Shown here: positions 21,156 to 32,987 of the stretch, piece after piece
Numbering within the stretch: the first letter of the stretch is position 1
Layout: every line of letters starts with the position of its first letter
From: Diplonema papillatum
Lineage: Eukaryota > Euglenozoa > Diplonemea > Diplonemida > Diplonemidae
DNA length: 64,000 nucleotides
Assembly (NCBI GenBank): GCA_030068145.1
Contig: JAPJBO010000360.1
Coordinates: 148,270-212,269, forward strand
Direction: 5' to 3'
Position numbers and translations under genes: made by a program
Notes under the pieces: generated by a model
Seen by the model: only the letters and a program-made list of their open reading frames with translations
Database searches by the model: none
Told to the model about the DNA's origin: nothing

Positions 21156-21751
21156 TTTCTGCCGAACAGTGCGAACTAAGATTCCTCCATTCACACACAA
21201 CGAAGGAAGAAAAGGAAACCCACGCATAGAGAACACGGACCCACCTTTTCATCCGTCGTCAGCACTCGGGGGATCTCCCCCCGCCCTCCGATCCCACCCG
21301 GTGCTGTCCGCCCAAGACGGCTTGAAGAGACGCCCGAAGGCAGCGGCAAAAAAGCGAAAAAAAAACAAAAAAAAAAAAGAAGAAGTTCGCCAAAAAAAAA
21401 AAAAAAAACAATCGCCGGTCGAAAAGGCACCAAAATCTGTGCCCATTCCGGGGGATCGTCGGAAAAGAGGAGCGGAAAAGCCGTTTCCGGGCCGTTTTCT
21501 GCAGTGCGGGGGGTAGGAAGGGGGGGCGGGGTTGCTGTTAGTGGTGCATCAGTAGCAGGGGTTGCTGTTGGCGGTGCATCGGTAGTGGGGGCTGCTATTG
21601 ACGGGGCAACAGTAAGGTTGCACAGCGCACAGAGTATTGGTGGTGTGCACTTCCCTTTACCCGAGGAAAGAGTACGCTCGTATAGTTTCGAACAGTCAAC
21701 AAAGCCGGAACGACGGCCCACGGCGGCTGCGGTACGGGGGTGGTGGTGGCA

Positions 21752-22485
21752 ATGCGCCCGCACAGATGGGTGCTGGTCAGCCTGGCGGCGGTTGTTTTGG
21801 CGCTGGGCGGCGCCGCGGGGCAGGACGTCGTCGAAGGCCTGCTGTTCGAGGACGAGGACTGCCGGACGCCGCTGGGGAGGATCGTGTTGAAGGCGACCGA
21901 AAAATGCGAGTGCATGAAGTGCGCGAGGTGGGACCGAACGGAGGGCGAGGTGACCCTGACCCCCGTGACGCCGACGCTGACGGAAACGCTGGAAACGCAG
22001 ACGCTGACCATTACCCCTACCGAGTTCGACGACGCCCCCCCGCAGGACAACTTCACGACGTTCGAGGTGTTCAACAGCTCGCGGATAGGCTACCGGGCAC
22101 TCCTGGCGACAGGCCGGTCGCAGTTCTGCGGGAATTGCAGCCTCTCGACGTTCGCCATGGGCCGCGCGACGTGTCTATACGAGACCGACGCGCAGGAGCT
22201 GGCGCCGGCGGTAAATTTCACGCTCTTCGAAGAAGGCGACTTCTGCGTCGGCAACGGGACTGCGGGGGGGCAGAACAACACGGTTGCGATCGTGATCGAC
22301 GCCTGCGTCCGCGTGCCGGCTGCGGACGCGTACATTCTCTTTTCCCGGAGCACCTGCCAGCGCATCGTCGACGACGATGACGACTGGCCGGCCCTGAAAA
22401 TCGTGGTTCTCGTAGCGGTCTGCGTCGGAGGCGTCGTCGCCCTGATCGTCTGCGGCGTCGTGTGCGTGGTGCACAAACAGACGAG
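21752..22485 (+). CDS. small type I membrane protein with mucin-like stem
   Basis: The ATG at 21752 opens a clear signal peptide (MRPHRWVLVSLAAVVLALGG). The mature part has a cysteine cluster (KCECMKCAR), a Thr-rich stretch at residues 60-85 and six N-glycosylation sites (NFT, NSS, NCS, NFT, NGT, NNT). An acidic DDDDD run precedes the transmembrane helix at about residues 211-238 (KIVVLVAVCVGGVVAL). I end the exon at a consensus donor (ACGAG then GTTTGC at 22486). The frame stays open to 22546 but runs into the T-tract of an R220 copy. The protein shares GC bias and surface-protein style with the genes at 11337 and 16015. Family not recognised; likely a glycosylated surface protein. Confidence 0.7.
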
Positions 22486-22540
22486 GTTTGCGCACACCGC
22501 CGCCCCGTCGTTAAACTCTCCATTTTCATTCTTTTTTTTT

Positions 22541-22757
22541 GTATAAGCACCTGCTTTGTAGGAAATGCTTGAGGAGACTGCCAGTTGCGATAGATCCAAG
22601 GATGTAAATGTGCTGTATCCCACACGAAACACAGGTAAATCTGGGTTTTGTGGCGGGCGTAAGCGTTCAATAAAAAAGACCCACTTTGTAGTTGTATTGT
22701 TTTCTTCCCCTCCAGCCTCCTTCGAAATGAGCACAAGGCAGTCCCTCGAGTATTTTT
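22541..22757 (+). repeat. dispersed repeat R220, copy 3
   Basis: Full length, about 55 bp after the exon of the small membrane protein gene, preceded by a T-run. Its GTATAAGCACCTGCTTTGTAG start resembles a pyrimidine tract plus 3' splice site. Confidence 0.85.
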
Positions 22758-23708
22758 GTTGTATAAGTTAGGTGTTGACCGCACCTTAATTGAGTCGCGG
22801 TCGCCGATCCCCCAACCGCCAGCATCATGTACTTGATGCGATGCGGAACAAGTGCTGACAGCACCGCCCGGCGAATAGAGGGCCACAAAAGTTGCGACCG
22901 GTCGGGGGGCGCTTAGCAGCCAATGGCCTGATGGCTGAGTGCACACCTAAGCAGGGCTGCATCCTCGTGTTGTGAGCCGTGTTGTGTATAAGGCTTCGTG
23001 GGGGCCTGGTCAACCACCTCATCACAATTATGTTAATACGCGCAAACTCGTCCTTTCTACAGACCCGTTGTACATTTCATCGAAAAAGAGCGCACAATCC
23101 GTCAATCCTTGAGATCGTCCTGACCCGTGCTGAGTCAAGTAAAACCGCATAGTTGTTGCCCGACCCGGGGGGGTTATTCTGAGGAAATTGCCTATTTTCG
23201 GGTACACTTCGTCCGGGGTGTATCAAGCCGCCGACAGCAAGATTTGTGGCATCCGAGGGGTGGAACTAAGCGCATTTTCGTCGATCTTTTCATTGCGGCC
23301 ATTTGCCGCAACAGGTATCCAGGCTTTTTGCCGTGCGAAAGCTGTTCCAGGTCGGCAGGGTGTGAAGTTGTTTCCCGCTATTCATTGGTCCTGCAACCAT
23401 CGTCGAGTGCGCTATTGGTTCGCAGTGTTCTTCTCGCCTCTCTCCGGGTTCGTTTCGGTCGCTGCCTCCCATTCGTGCTGGTCTTGTATCAGGCACTCAT
23501 GTCATGTTCGGCGTGCAGGGGGGCCGGGCCGTCGCAAAAGTATCGTGTCCGGTTGGCCAGGCGTTGCTCAGCCAGCCACCTGGAAACTTTACGAAAGAAT
23601 GAGAGTGAAATAATAAGCTCTGCCACGGAAGGTATGAAGAGAGACGAAATTGGTAGCGAGATTGCACTCCTACGCGTCGAAAAAGTAGAAGGCGATCCAA
23701 GCACAGCC
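22758..23708. other. no gene seen
   Basis: No coding pattern is clear. I looked here for the left end of the piggyBac element (TTAACCCTTT) and did not find it. Confidence 0.4.
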
Positions 23709-25183
23709 TCAGGTCTTGCGCTTGTTGTGCGCAGGGCTGTTGTTTGACTGGAGACTGCGCTTCCTCCCGCGCTTGAATGGGCGCCCGTTGGGATCCTTGA
23801 GTCGGCGCTGCGCGTCCTTCAAGTTCGGGTCGTCGAATTTGTGGTCCTGCTTGGTGTGAAACCGCCCAAAGCAGGGTGCAGGGCACAATGGCACACCACA
23901 CTGCTTGCACATGTATTGGACGTCCTTGCGCTGCACGTGGCACTTGCAAGTCGTCCGGCGGTCCAGGGGCACAAGGTAGTGGGTTTTACCGTCAAGCCGG
24001 CACGGATGATCGTCAGCACGTGACGGAGTACTTGGCGAGAATGGGGTCGACGGTGCGCTGTCCTGCTGCGATTTGGTGGGAGTCGTGGGTTCGGGGCCGG
24101 CACTTACCTCATCCGGTTCTGTGCTGCTGTCATCGGCAGGATCTGCGTTCAGGAGCCCCGCAATAAGCGCACGCTTGAAGTTAGCGAAGGAAAAGCTCTG
24201 CAGATCGTCTTTGTGGAGATGTTTCCAAATAACAGATGCGTTGAGGCACGAAACTTCCAACAAGTAGAAGAAAAGCTTCAGGTACCACCTCCGACCCTTC
24301 ATGAGCCGGCCACAACTGGCCATGAGCTGGTCGCTGAGGTCGACACCGCCCATGTACGCGTTGTAGGACTCGACGATATCGGGTTTTTGCACTGGTTCCT
24401 TTCTTCCACAAGAACCTTTGGGTCGTCTCTGGACCTCAGTTGTGGATGCCCCGATCGGGAGGGTGGACAACATTTTGACCTCCCGTTTGTCGTGCCACTC
24501 CACGTAAGTGACCGGTCCGGATTGCATGAAAAAAGAGTCCCCACGCTGCGGTGCCTTGGCCTTCTCGATCTTACTTGGTCGGCCACGTTTCTTCTCCTTT
24601 TTCTCGCGAAGTAATGGGAGCCCTTTCCGGTTCGACCGTACTGTACCACACGAATGGAACCCCATGCTGGATAGAGCAAGCATTAGTGGGACACTGGTAT
24701 AGTAGTTGTCGAAATACAGCCAGTGCCCACGCTGTGCGTACTTCCTGGCAAGGTGAAGCATCTCACGACAGCCTTAGTCGGGAGATCTGTCTTTCCGGTA
24801 GCTCGCCATGCAAGTGCACGCCACAACGCGATGTAGGCGCATTCACACCCCTTCTGCTCGTTTCTCAGTCTCAGTGTCACCCCGGGTATGGACCCGAATT
24901 CGCGCCTGCTTCGGTGGTCGTCGTACTGCTCCAGGGAATCAACGACGGTGCACGTGCGAAAGGTGTCCGCAGGCAACTTTCTCAGGAAGTCATCCACAGG
25001 CCCCATACCCACTGTCCACCCATCTATCTTCCCAGTCTGCTTTTCAGGTTTCTGCGCACGGGAAGGGGACTTTCTCGGCTTCACCTCTTCCTCATCCGTC
25101 GACGAGCTGTCCGACTCTGTCTCGGACGATGTGCTTTCTGAATCGCACACTTCATCACTGACAATCACGCCTTTCCTGACCAT
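23709..25183 (-). pseudogene. internally deleted piggyBac-type transposase
   Basis: Two minus-strand frames make up the remains. 25183-24765 encodes an acidic Ser/Glu-rich N-terminus (SESTSSETESDSSSTDEEE). 24761-23709 encodes the C-terminal half, beginning inside the DDE domain. Visible piggyBac features are the second catalytic Asp (YFDNYYTS), the third Asp region (NAYMGGVDLSDQLM), the RRWYLKLFFYLLEVS helix, and a C-terminal Cys/His finger (TCKCHVQRKDVQYMCKQC then CFGRFHTKQDH). The region that should carry the first catalytic Asp is missing and the frames do not match at about 24765, so an enzyme is not expected. The complete family is usually near 600 residues; here about 500 remain in total. 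Confidence 0.85.
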
Positions 25184-25504
25184 TTTTTGCAGTTCTTTTG
25201 TTCAGTCCGCAGTTCTGTCCTGCTCGTTTTTTTTGGTACCGGTGCTGATATTTCAAAATCCGTGTGTGACTGGCCCAAGAAAACCTCCCAGTTTTCTGGG
25301 ACACCTCGAGTTCCAGCCGTGAAAAAAGAGGGGGGGCAGGACACTTTTTTGTCGGCAGTTGCTTGAATGGAAAGATACGCTAAGTAATCTTTAAAATACG
25401 TCCCTTGGGTGCCGGATTAACCACAGGGGCACCCTTCGGGAGCTACTCATGATATTCGCTGCATTATCTACGCATGTATGCGTAGATGGTCGGTAAAGGG
25501 TTAA
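23709..25504 (-). mobile_element. piggyBac element, right end defined, left end not found
   Basis: Downstream of the transposase N-terminus the sequence ends TCGGTAAAGGG followed by TTAA at 25501-25504, the usual piggyBac border (AGGG-TTAA). A perfect 8-bp palindrome with a 2-bp centre (CTACGCATGTATGCGTAG) lies just inside the end, at about 25466-25486. After the TTAA the host reads CTAAGATTTCCCCC, a word also found at 30446, 58545 and 61213, so the target was that repeat. Confidence 0.65.
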
Positions 25505-25650
25505 CTAAGATTTCCCCCTCTTTCGCGCGCTAGAAGTCGCGTGCAGTCCCCTAAAGTAGCGCGCGTCTCTGGTAAGCAGCAAGCAGCCGGCGCAAAGACA
25601 ACCCCCCACACAACGCGCCCACAACTAATTACCCAAACCTTTTCGCGCAG

Positions 25651-25948
25651 GGCGTGGGAGCAGTTGCAGGCCGACGTCGACGGGTTGAAGTCGGAGCAGA
25701 AGCAGCTGCGGGAGACAGCGGACAAAGTGAAGATGAACGTCGAAGAGCAGCAGCGCACCATCGGGAAGGTGGCCCGGGAGGTCGACATGGTCGCCGGGAA
25801 CAGCAAGTTCACGAGCGGGGTCGCACTGTCCGCCGCGCCGCCGGCGCTGCCGCTGCGGGACGAGTTGGAAGTCTTGGCCGCGTACATGGGCAACATCGAG
25901 GGCAAGCTGCACGTGCAGAGGAGCATGGAGCGAGACGCCATGCTTTGA
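25651..25948 (+). CDS. last exon of a coiled-coil protein gene (partial)
   Basis: A GC-rich exon after the acceptor TTTTCGCGCAG. It encodes 98 residues: a long coiled coil (WEQLQADVDGLKSEQKQLRE, then VEEQQRTIGKVAREVD), a short Ala/Pro linker, and a second helix (LRDELEVLAAYMGNIEGKLH) ending ERDAML. Earlier exons must lie upstream; the piggyBac insertion at 25501 sits in the presumed intron. The style, with a Trp followed by heptads and QQ pairs, is like C-terminal rods of FG nucleoporins such as Nup62 or Nup54, but this is only a suggestion. Confidence 0.6.
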
Positions 25949-26760
25949 CACCGAGAGCGTCAGAAGGTTCGGCCTTCGGATCTAGGAGAAGCCTGCACGT
26001 GCAGAGGCTCATGGAGCGAGACACAGTGCTCTGACATCCAGAGCGTCAGAAGGTTCGGCTTTTTGATCTAGGGGAAACCTGCACGTGCAGAGGAGCATGG
26101 AGCGAGACGCCATGCTCTACGACATCACGGCTTTTTGATCTAGGGAAACCCTGTACGTGCAGAGGAGCATGGAGCGAGACGCTCTGCTTTGCCATCCAGA
26201 GCATCAGAAGGTTCGACCTTTGATCTAGGGGAAACCTGAACGCGCAGAGGTGCGTGGAGCGAGAAACCATGCTCTGACACCCAGATCGTCACCCGGAGAG
26301 GAAAGCTGCACGTGCTGAGGAACGTGTCATCCAGAGCGCACATGCCCGACCTCCGAGACGAGTTGGAAGTCTTGGCCGCGTACATGGCCAACATCGAAGG
26401 CAAGGGATCCCAAAAAAAAAATCACCGGATGCTCGAAAAACGTTTCTGTACTACATTCCAAGGTCCGCACTCCACGTTGCACAGAGCCTGTGCACGGTGT
26501 GTTTTGATTTTTCCTCCAATTGGATACGACCATACTCTGGTGAAAGCACCCCATCCCGCCTGATTTTGGAAGTTAAGCACCAGCAGGCCTGACTAGTACT
26601 GCGGTGAGTGATCACGCTGCACGTGCAGAGGAGCATGGAGCGACCCAAACCCTGCACGTGACACCCAGAGCGCACATGCCAGGCCCTCCGCGACGAGTAG
26701 GAAGTCTTGGCCGCGTACATGGACAATATTGAAGGCAAGCTGCAAGTGCAGAGAAGCGAG
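25905..26760 (+). repeat. minisatellite derived from the end of the coiled-coil exon
   Basis: About seven diverged units of roughly 85 bp that begin with the palindrome CTGCACGTGCAG and GAGGAGCATGGAGCGAGA, taken from the last codons of the exon, then GCGTCAGAAGGTTCG and GATCTAGG. Two copies (26354-26403 and about 26690-26740) also include the preceding exon part GAGTTGGAAGTCTTGGCCGC. A 5S rRNA fragment interrupts the array. Confidence 0.8.
26522..26617 (+). pseudogene. 5S rRNA, 3'-truncated copy
   Basis: Matches eukaryotic 5S rRNA from its 5' end (GGATACGACCATAC) through AAAGCACC, ATCCCG, the internal promoter A-box region GAAGTTAAGC, and the C-box region TAGTACTGCGGTGAGTGATC. After CACGC, at about base 96 of an expected 119-120, it passes directly into a minisatellite unit, so the closing strand of helix I is absent. 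It should not form a normal 5S rRNA but keeps the internal polymerase III control region. It could be a remnant of a dispersed 5S gene or the head of a 5S-derived SINE. Confidence 0.85.
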
Positions 26761-28616
26761 ACGCCATGCTAGCAGCCAGAGCGTCAGAAAGTTCGCCTTT
26801 CGATCTCCCATGAATTTGTACGGAGAAACATGCGCATGCTCTGACACCCGCCCGACCCACCGCGAGGGTTTTTGCCGCTTTGTCAGCGCCTTGTTCCAGG
26901 TGCTGCACTATATACGGAAGTGGGGAGACCTCTGTTACCTTGCTGCTTTCCGGAAACCGTGACTGTCTGAGACCGACACGAAGCTTTTGTTGTCCTCACG
27001 CGTGGGACCGACCAACTCTTGCGCCAACAAGCCCCGACCCTCCGCGTATGTAGCGGACGGCACACAGGCCGCTACGGAATGCCGATGACTTGCTTGACGC
27101 GTCGTCAGCCAGAATCTAGACGTCGTGCGCAGACTGCTGGCAGCTTCGACTTCTTTCAGCCTGCGGATGAGGTGTCAGCTGCCAGGTGAAGAGGGTTTTT
27201 GTTGCCGACAACCCCGTTCCAGGTGCTTCGTCGTCGAACTTTCGATCTCACCCGGAGGGGAAACCTGCTTTTTGCCTGCCACGACCTGCAGATGGGTAGC
27301 CCACCCAAGGCAAAACCTTACTGCCGCCGACAGTGTGTCCGGGCACGTTTAAGACTATTCCGGGCATAAACCACCCTGAGCATGTGCAAGTCGCAGCACA
27401 AAAATATGCCAATTCTTGCCAACAATTACCATTATCGAAAGGGAGGCAGATTCCAACCAAGTTGGTGGGATGGATCACCCCCTCGGAAGAAAGGCGCCGT
27501 AGTAATGTGCCCGCCTAGTCCGACACTTGTCCTCTGGAACAAGGACAAAGAAAGAAAAAACATAACGTTCTCCCCCCTCCGACTCCTCCGGCCCGGCATC
27601 GCCCGCCGGAGAGACCTGGTCCTTGAATAGAAGAAATAGTAGAAAGGTAGGAAATGGGCAGCTAACTTCTGACCTCGTCGCACTCAGGTCTTGGCTTGGG
27701 TCTTCGTCTGTGCGTAGCCCGCCACGCCTTTCGAAGTGATGATCCGTCATTGGAAAGGGAAGGAAAGAGGGATGCGACCTGATAACTTGCTCACTCGAGT
27801 GTGCTGGTTGAACACGGGCCAACCAAGCGAAGATCGCATTTCACCGGGAGGAAAGTAGAGTCGTCGTAGAAATGAACTGTAGTAGTAGTGTTGTGGTATG
27901 GCCGTAGGAAGCAGGACGTGCAATAATAAAGGGCCAGGACCCCTCCCTCGACGGTGAGCTAGAACCCGATCCACTGCAGAGCATTTCGGTACGTTCACCT
28001 AGTGTCAGCTAACTGCAAAACCACGACGGACGGCTGCCCTTTGCAGCCTTTGGAAAGCAGCTAGGCAGTCACCCAGCGGTTTCTATCCCAGACACCAGTT
28101 GAATAGAAAGAAAGCAGCGAAAACATGAGGAGCGGAAACAAGACGACGAATCAGGGCTTCTGGCGGGTGGGGAAGGCACGAGATCGGGCGGTAAATGCAA
28201 GATGCAGCCCGCCCAACATCGATTCTTTCGAGGCCTCCATGGCAGGTTGTTCTTGTGTCCCCTTTGCACGGCACTGAGCCACAGCCTTACGCAGGTGCTC
28301 CCATGCTGGGTGAGTGAGACCTGCGCTTCCGAGCGTGTTCTTTCCGTTTCTATAGTATGTACTGAAGGGAACATTTCCGGAACAAACGGCTGCACACGGG
28401 AAGATTAGACGAGCCCAATCAAATCGTGCAAATACAGGGACCCTTCTCCCTCGAAGAAGGTCATTTTCTCGCGCGCAGGGCAGGAAGCTTTTTTTTTGCA
28501 CATGCAATGTGTGAGGAAACTGAACCGCCCAAGTAGGACCTTCTGATCATGATCATTTGCCAAATTTGCCACCTGAAACCACGTCCAGGATTTGGGCTCA
28601 GGGTAGTGCGGTCAAC
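26761..28616. other. no gene seen; diverged repeat pair
   Basis: 27655-27850 resembles 29200-29420 (shared CTTGGCTTGGGT, CGCCACGCC and GATAACTTGCTCACT words). 28492-28616 is an inverted relative of 43196-43297 (AGGAAACTGAACCGCCCAAG) and partly matches 29490-29560. No coding pattern is convincing. Confidence 0.5.
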
Positions 28617-28843
28617 GAAGCACCTGCTTTGTAGGAAATGCTTGAAGAGGCTGCCAGTTGCGAAATCTCAAAGGTGACTCCCCACTATCGCAACAATGTT
28701 CGAATATCAATGAAGGAAAAGTATGCTGCCCACACAAAACAAGTAAATCTGGGTTTAGCGGCTGACCTACTTTGCCAGTTGTACCGTTTTCATCCTCTCG
28801 CCTCAGTCGAAACAAGCTCGAAGCAGTCCCTGTTAAGTATTTT
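28617..28843 (+). repeat. dispersed repeat R220, copy 4 (diverged)
   Basis: Lacks the T-run. Starts AAGCACCTGCTTTGTAGG, carries an internal insertion (CCCCACTATCGCAACAATG) shared with copy 6, and ends GAAGCAGTCCCTGTTAAGTA. Confidence 0.75.
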
Positions 28844-30090
28844 GTTTGATGCTGGTCGTCCGTTGTCTCGTGTCTCATCGCGAGGCCGTAGCTCCGGATG
28901 TGTTCCTTTTTAGTATTTCTCTGTTGTTTTTTTGTCGAAAATGTGTGTCTTCTTTCCTTTTTTTTCTGTCCTGCTGTTGTGCAGCGCCCCCCCCCAGCGG
29001 GCTCAAAAAAGAAAGAGTCTTTTTAACCTGTCACCTGTACCGCGGCACCGATTAGCAGGGGGCTTCAGAAGTCGATCCCGCAAGTTGCAAAAAGGTGCAA
29101 GAGAGAAGTGCAATCTCTGAGGACTGATTGCAGGCCAGCCTACTTCTTTTTGCTCAGGTCATTGGAGGATAGGAATGGGTGAAGTCCCCTGTTCGGAGGA
29201 ATCGGCAGTTTCTGGCCTCATCGCACTCGGTCTCAGCTTCAGTCTTCGGTCATTGCATGCGGATATTGGCTTGGGTAATCGAGTTCGCCACGCCATCCCC
29301 AAGTAAGCATCATCAGAAAGTGAGGAAAGAGAGAAGTCAGACAGAACCCTGATAATTTACTCACTAGCGAACGGAATCGAGTGTGCCTGTTGACCAGACC
29401 AAACCAGGCGAAATCACATGTTATTCAGTCTCAGAAGACCTCAACCTACCCCATTCTAAACACGAGGGTGCCAAACCAGCCATCCTGCGACCATGATCAA
29501 TTACCACCCGAAACCACGTCCAGGGTTTGGGTTCAGGGTAGTGCGGTCAACGACACCCCTTTGACATAAATTCAAGGGGAAAGGCAGCGAAACGACACTT
29601 TCGGGGCTTGCGGGTCGATGTTGCGATGCACGCGGGTCGCGCTGCGGATTGGCACACACGTTGACCCCAGCTATGCCGGGTTTGGATTGGAGGTTTGTCT
29701 TTTTTGTTGAATAATACAACGAAAGCACGCATTTCTTCCCATCGATGCGTAGTCCCTGCACCTGCACCTGCACCTGCACCTGCATCCACCAGGTAGCACG
29801 GAGGCCCGCCTGAAGCACTTTTTGTTGAAGGGACACGTTCAGACGACAATCGGTCGTTGGAAACTGAGCTCGTGCCGTGGTCAGAATGACTACTTGTCCG
29901 TAGCTACCTGTGCAACCCCCAGTGCCCGGTACATGCTTCCGGCCCCACTCCCCGCAGAGACCGTCCACGCACGGTTTTGCTTAATTTGCCCTATTCCCCC
30001 TATTCCTTCGACGTACCAGTTAAGCAATAATTCCCCTCTCGTTTCTCTGCTAGCATACGTTAAACTAAGTTTTCCGTGTTTTCGTTGACG
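28844..30090. other. no gene seen; short microsatellite
   Basis: Contains (CACCTG)n of about 30 bp at 29756-29785 and an additional copy of the dispersed block ending GTAGTGCGGTCAACGA near 29555. Confidence 0.45.
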
Positions 30091-30091
30091 T

Positions 30092-30345
30092 AAGGCGGAC
30101 GCGGCGAGCGCGTTCCGGCAGCGGCGGGAGGACGTCGTGCGGAAGGTGAAGGGCGACGGCGTCGCGACCGTCGCGAACGCCGAGCTGCTCTTCTCGCACG
30201 GCTCCGTCGACACGGGCGTGTCGATGCTCGAGTTCATCGAGAAGCGGCGGAAGGGCGGCATCCCGACGCCCGCCCTGCCGCGCCTGATCCACGCACTCTC
30301 CGCCCCCGTTCAGCTTGCGCACTACTACATCATCAAGGGCAACAT
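30092..30345 (+). pseudogene. detached fragment of the PPR gene exon
   Basis: About 250 bp nearly identical to 36933-37192, corresponding to residues 27-112 of the PPR protein (ADAASAFRQRRE through QLAHYY). It lacks the exon start and all PPR motifs and joins unrelated DNA at both ends. Confidence 0.85.
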
Positions 30346-30590
30346 CCCATTTTTGCATTTCTTTTCTATAAAATCTTCTTCGAAGAAGACTCGATGCTAG
30401 CATCAATCATGCATGAAAGAGGCAGCGTTCTGTCTAAACATCAAACTAAGATTTCCCCCCTTCTTCTCAAACAACACCAACGATTCAACCCTTCACGAAC
30501 CCCGCGATTGCGATTTGAAACCCTGGCCTTAGTGGTGCAACACCACCACGACCACGCGCTCTTGATACTCAACAACCAACAAAATCATAT

Positions 30591-30615
30591 CCCCCCCCCC
30601 CCCCCCCCCCCCCCT
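30591..30615. repeat. poly-C tract, left border of element A
   Basis: 25 consecutive C; the length may be unreliable in the assembly. Confidence 0.8.
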
Positions 30616-31381
30616 AGGGCTATGGTGGCTGCATACGGCTGCATACGCGTATGCGCCCAAACCTGCATACGCATACGGCGCTGCATACGGCTATGCATAC
30701 GTATGCATACGGCTATGCATGTGGCTGTGACTTCTCTGGCAATGCACCTCCTTCGTCCAGGACGAAGGGGGAGTCGAAAAGGATACTTAAAAGCAAAGTT
30801 TCGTGAGAGTCGACGGAACCTATGTCCGCCGCAACCCGGGGTACACGGGCAGTGTGTTCACTCCCGTAAGCCGACGAGCCGCGCTCCGATGAGGCAACCG
30901 AAGCTGGTTGTCTCAGGATCTGCTGAGCAAGCGCCAGCCTGTTGTAGGCTGTCGTGCGTCATGAAGCATGCTCGTTCAGTGCTTCGAGCTGGCGTTCGAC
31001 GTCGTCGGGGAAAAAGCGAGGCAGACATTGACCGTGGCACGCATCCTCATCGACCTGCTTTCTACTTACCAGTACATTGCATTGTTACACGGTGAGGTCC
31101 AGTCTCAGAAACTGCCGTCAAAGAGGGCGCGAGTCACACCTAAAAAGCGTGTGACACCCGCTTTTTCAACTCCAGCTTTAACTCCAGTTTCTGGGGCTCT
31201 GGACTCCACCGTCTTCACTCATAGGCCCGTCACGCAGCAGCCAGAAGGCCGGGCTGGCCTCACACAGCCCCACCTATGCATACGTATGTAGCCGTATGCG
31301 TATGCATTATGTTCAAATCTGCATACGCATACGCATACGCATACGTATGCACGTATGCAGCCAGCCCAGCCCTAGGGGGGG
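30609..31381. mobile_element. inverted-repeat element A
   Basis: Ends are CCCCCCCTAGGGCT and the complement AGCCCTAGGGGGGG, each followed inward by GGCTGCATACG-type words. The subterminal zones (30625-30725 and 31275-31365) are arrays of GCATACG and its complement CGTATGC in both orientations. The interior has plus-strand protein-like stretches (30870-31290) without recognisable domains. Length about 0.77 kb. The right border G-run is shared with element B. Confidence 0.75.
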
Positions 31382-32528
31382 TCAATCTACTGTTTAAAAG
31401 TGTCCCAATGGACCATTTTTCAACCTTCAAATATAACGACAAAGCCGGCTCCGAAAACTGGATTTTCGGGTGCAAAACACCAATCCAGCACGAAATACCG
31501 CTGGATGTGCACCCAACGGGCGTTGAATGGTAGCTCAACAAGGGTGTCAAAAGTGCTGTCCAAAGTCGTGCCACCCTTTTACCCCAGGCTACTTCAACCG
31601 CCAAAATTCACTTTAAATTCATACTGGGAGACCAGGAGGCCCTCATCTGCGGTGGAAACCACCAGCAAAAACGCTATTTTGCTACGCCAGGCTAGGGGAG
31701 ACTGAGTTTAACGATCAAAGAGAGCATCACCGAGCTGCAGCCGTAAGTCAACGCTGATGCCTTCGTACGGCAAGGCAGTTGCAGCCCTGTCGCAAGATTA
31801 ACCAGCTCCGCGCGTTGCATTTTCGAAAGAAGCCCCTCAGGTAGACGTAAGGTCCAGTTTGTGCCACCTTAGCAGATGTGAAGGGTGAATGCTGCTTCTG
31901 AATCATTGCAAAAACATTCCTGTCGTCCTCATAGGCGGCGCGCAGTACCGGAGAAGAGCTGCTCAGACCAATGTTCGTGCAGTTCTGGGACACGCTTTGT
32001 GGAAAGTGAGGAAGAAAAACGGTTCGACATTTTTGCATGACGACAAGCACAGACGGTAGCCCCGCTGTCCCCGCTTTCCCTCGATCCGAGCCTCCTACAC
32101 GTAGGAGCATCGTGTCCTTCAGCACTACTGAAAAAAATCGAACCTACAGAGCACATTCTCACTCTAGCTGTTCTGCCATCATATGGGCGTCTCCGCGACC
32201 AATGAACCCCCTTTCTTCTTGTATTGGTGAGGCATGGTGCGCGAGACAAGCGTTTTTTTTCTACTTTTTTGCTGCCTGTGTGGTGGCCTTGAGCTGCATT
32301 ACCATCCACCTTTTACAATTCTGCGGTGGGGTAAAAGGGTGGCACGACTTTGGACAGCAATTTTGAATTCGCGTTTTATACTCGTTTTAGGGCTCTACAC
32401 TCGATTTTAGGCTCGAAAACCCTGTGGAAATGACGGTGTGGGGTGCTCTACAGGGGGCCAGGTCCCCAGGAGGCCCTAGTACGATGAACTTTGAAAAATG
32501 CCCAATTGGGACACAGATTGACCCCCCC
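31375..32528. mobile_element. inverted-repeat element B
   Basis: Begins GGGGGGGTCAATCT and ends AGATTGACCCCCCC. The match continues inward in blocks, for example GTGTCCCAAT next to the end and GCTGTCCAAAGTCGTGCCAC at 31554 and, inverted, at about 32340, giving arms of roughly 200 bp. A minus-strand protein-like stretch at 32125-31748 has no recognised domain. Shares a C/G-run border with A on the left and C on the right. Confidence 0.7.
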
Positions 32529-32987
32529 TACACGGTGCACTAGTCATTAGGAATTCAGCGTTCTTACTAGTAAAATTACTAGTGAAAATGTCTTACTAGT
32601 GCCACTAGTCATTCTTACTAGTGGCACTAGTAAGAATGACTAGTGCACTAGTAAGAATGACTAGTGCACTAGTAAGAATGACTAGTGCACTTGTCATTTT
32701 TGCTAGTGTTTTACACAGTAAAGTCCATTTTTAGGCGGTGGATATGGTGTGGGTGTACGACCCACGCTCGAATACTGTTCCGCGGGTTCGTCCTGCCGCT
32801 GTTGTGCACGCCGAGAAGAACAAGTGAATGGGATAAGCATGGCCCGAAGTCTGGGGTGTGATGGGTGGGGAATTGCAAGAACACGTGTTTGGAATGGGTA
32901 TGTGCTCAGGGTGTGATGGGTGGGGAGGGGGGAACAACGGAAGAAAGGGCCATGTGGCATAGAGTGCTGAATTCAGAGGAGGTAAGA

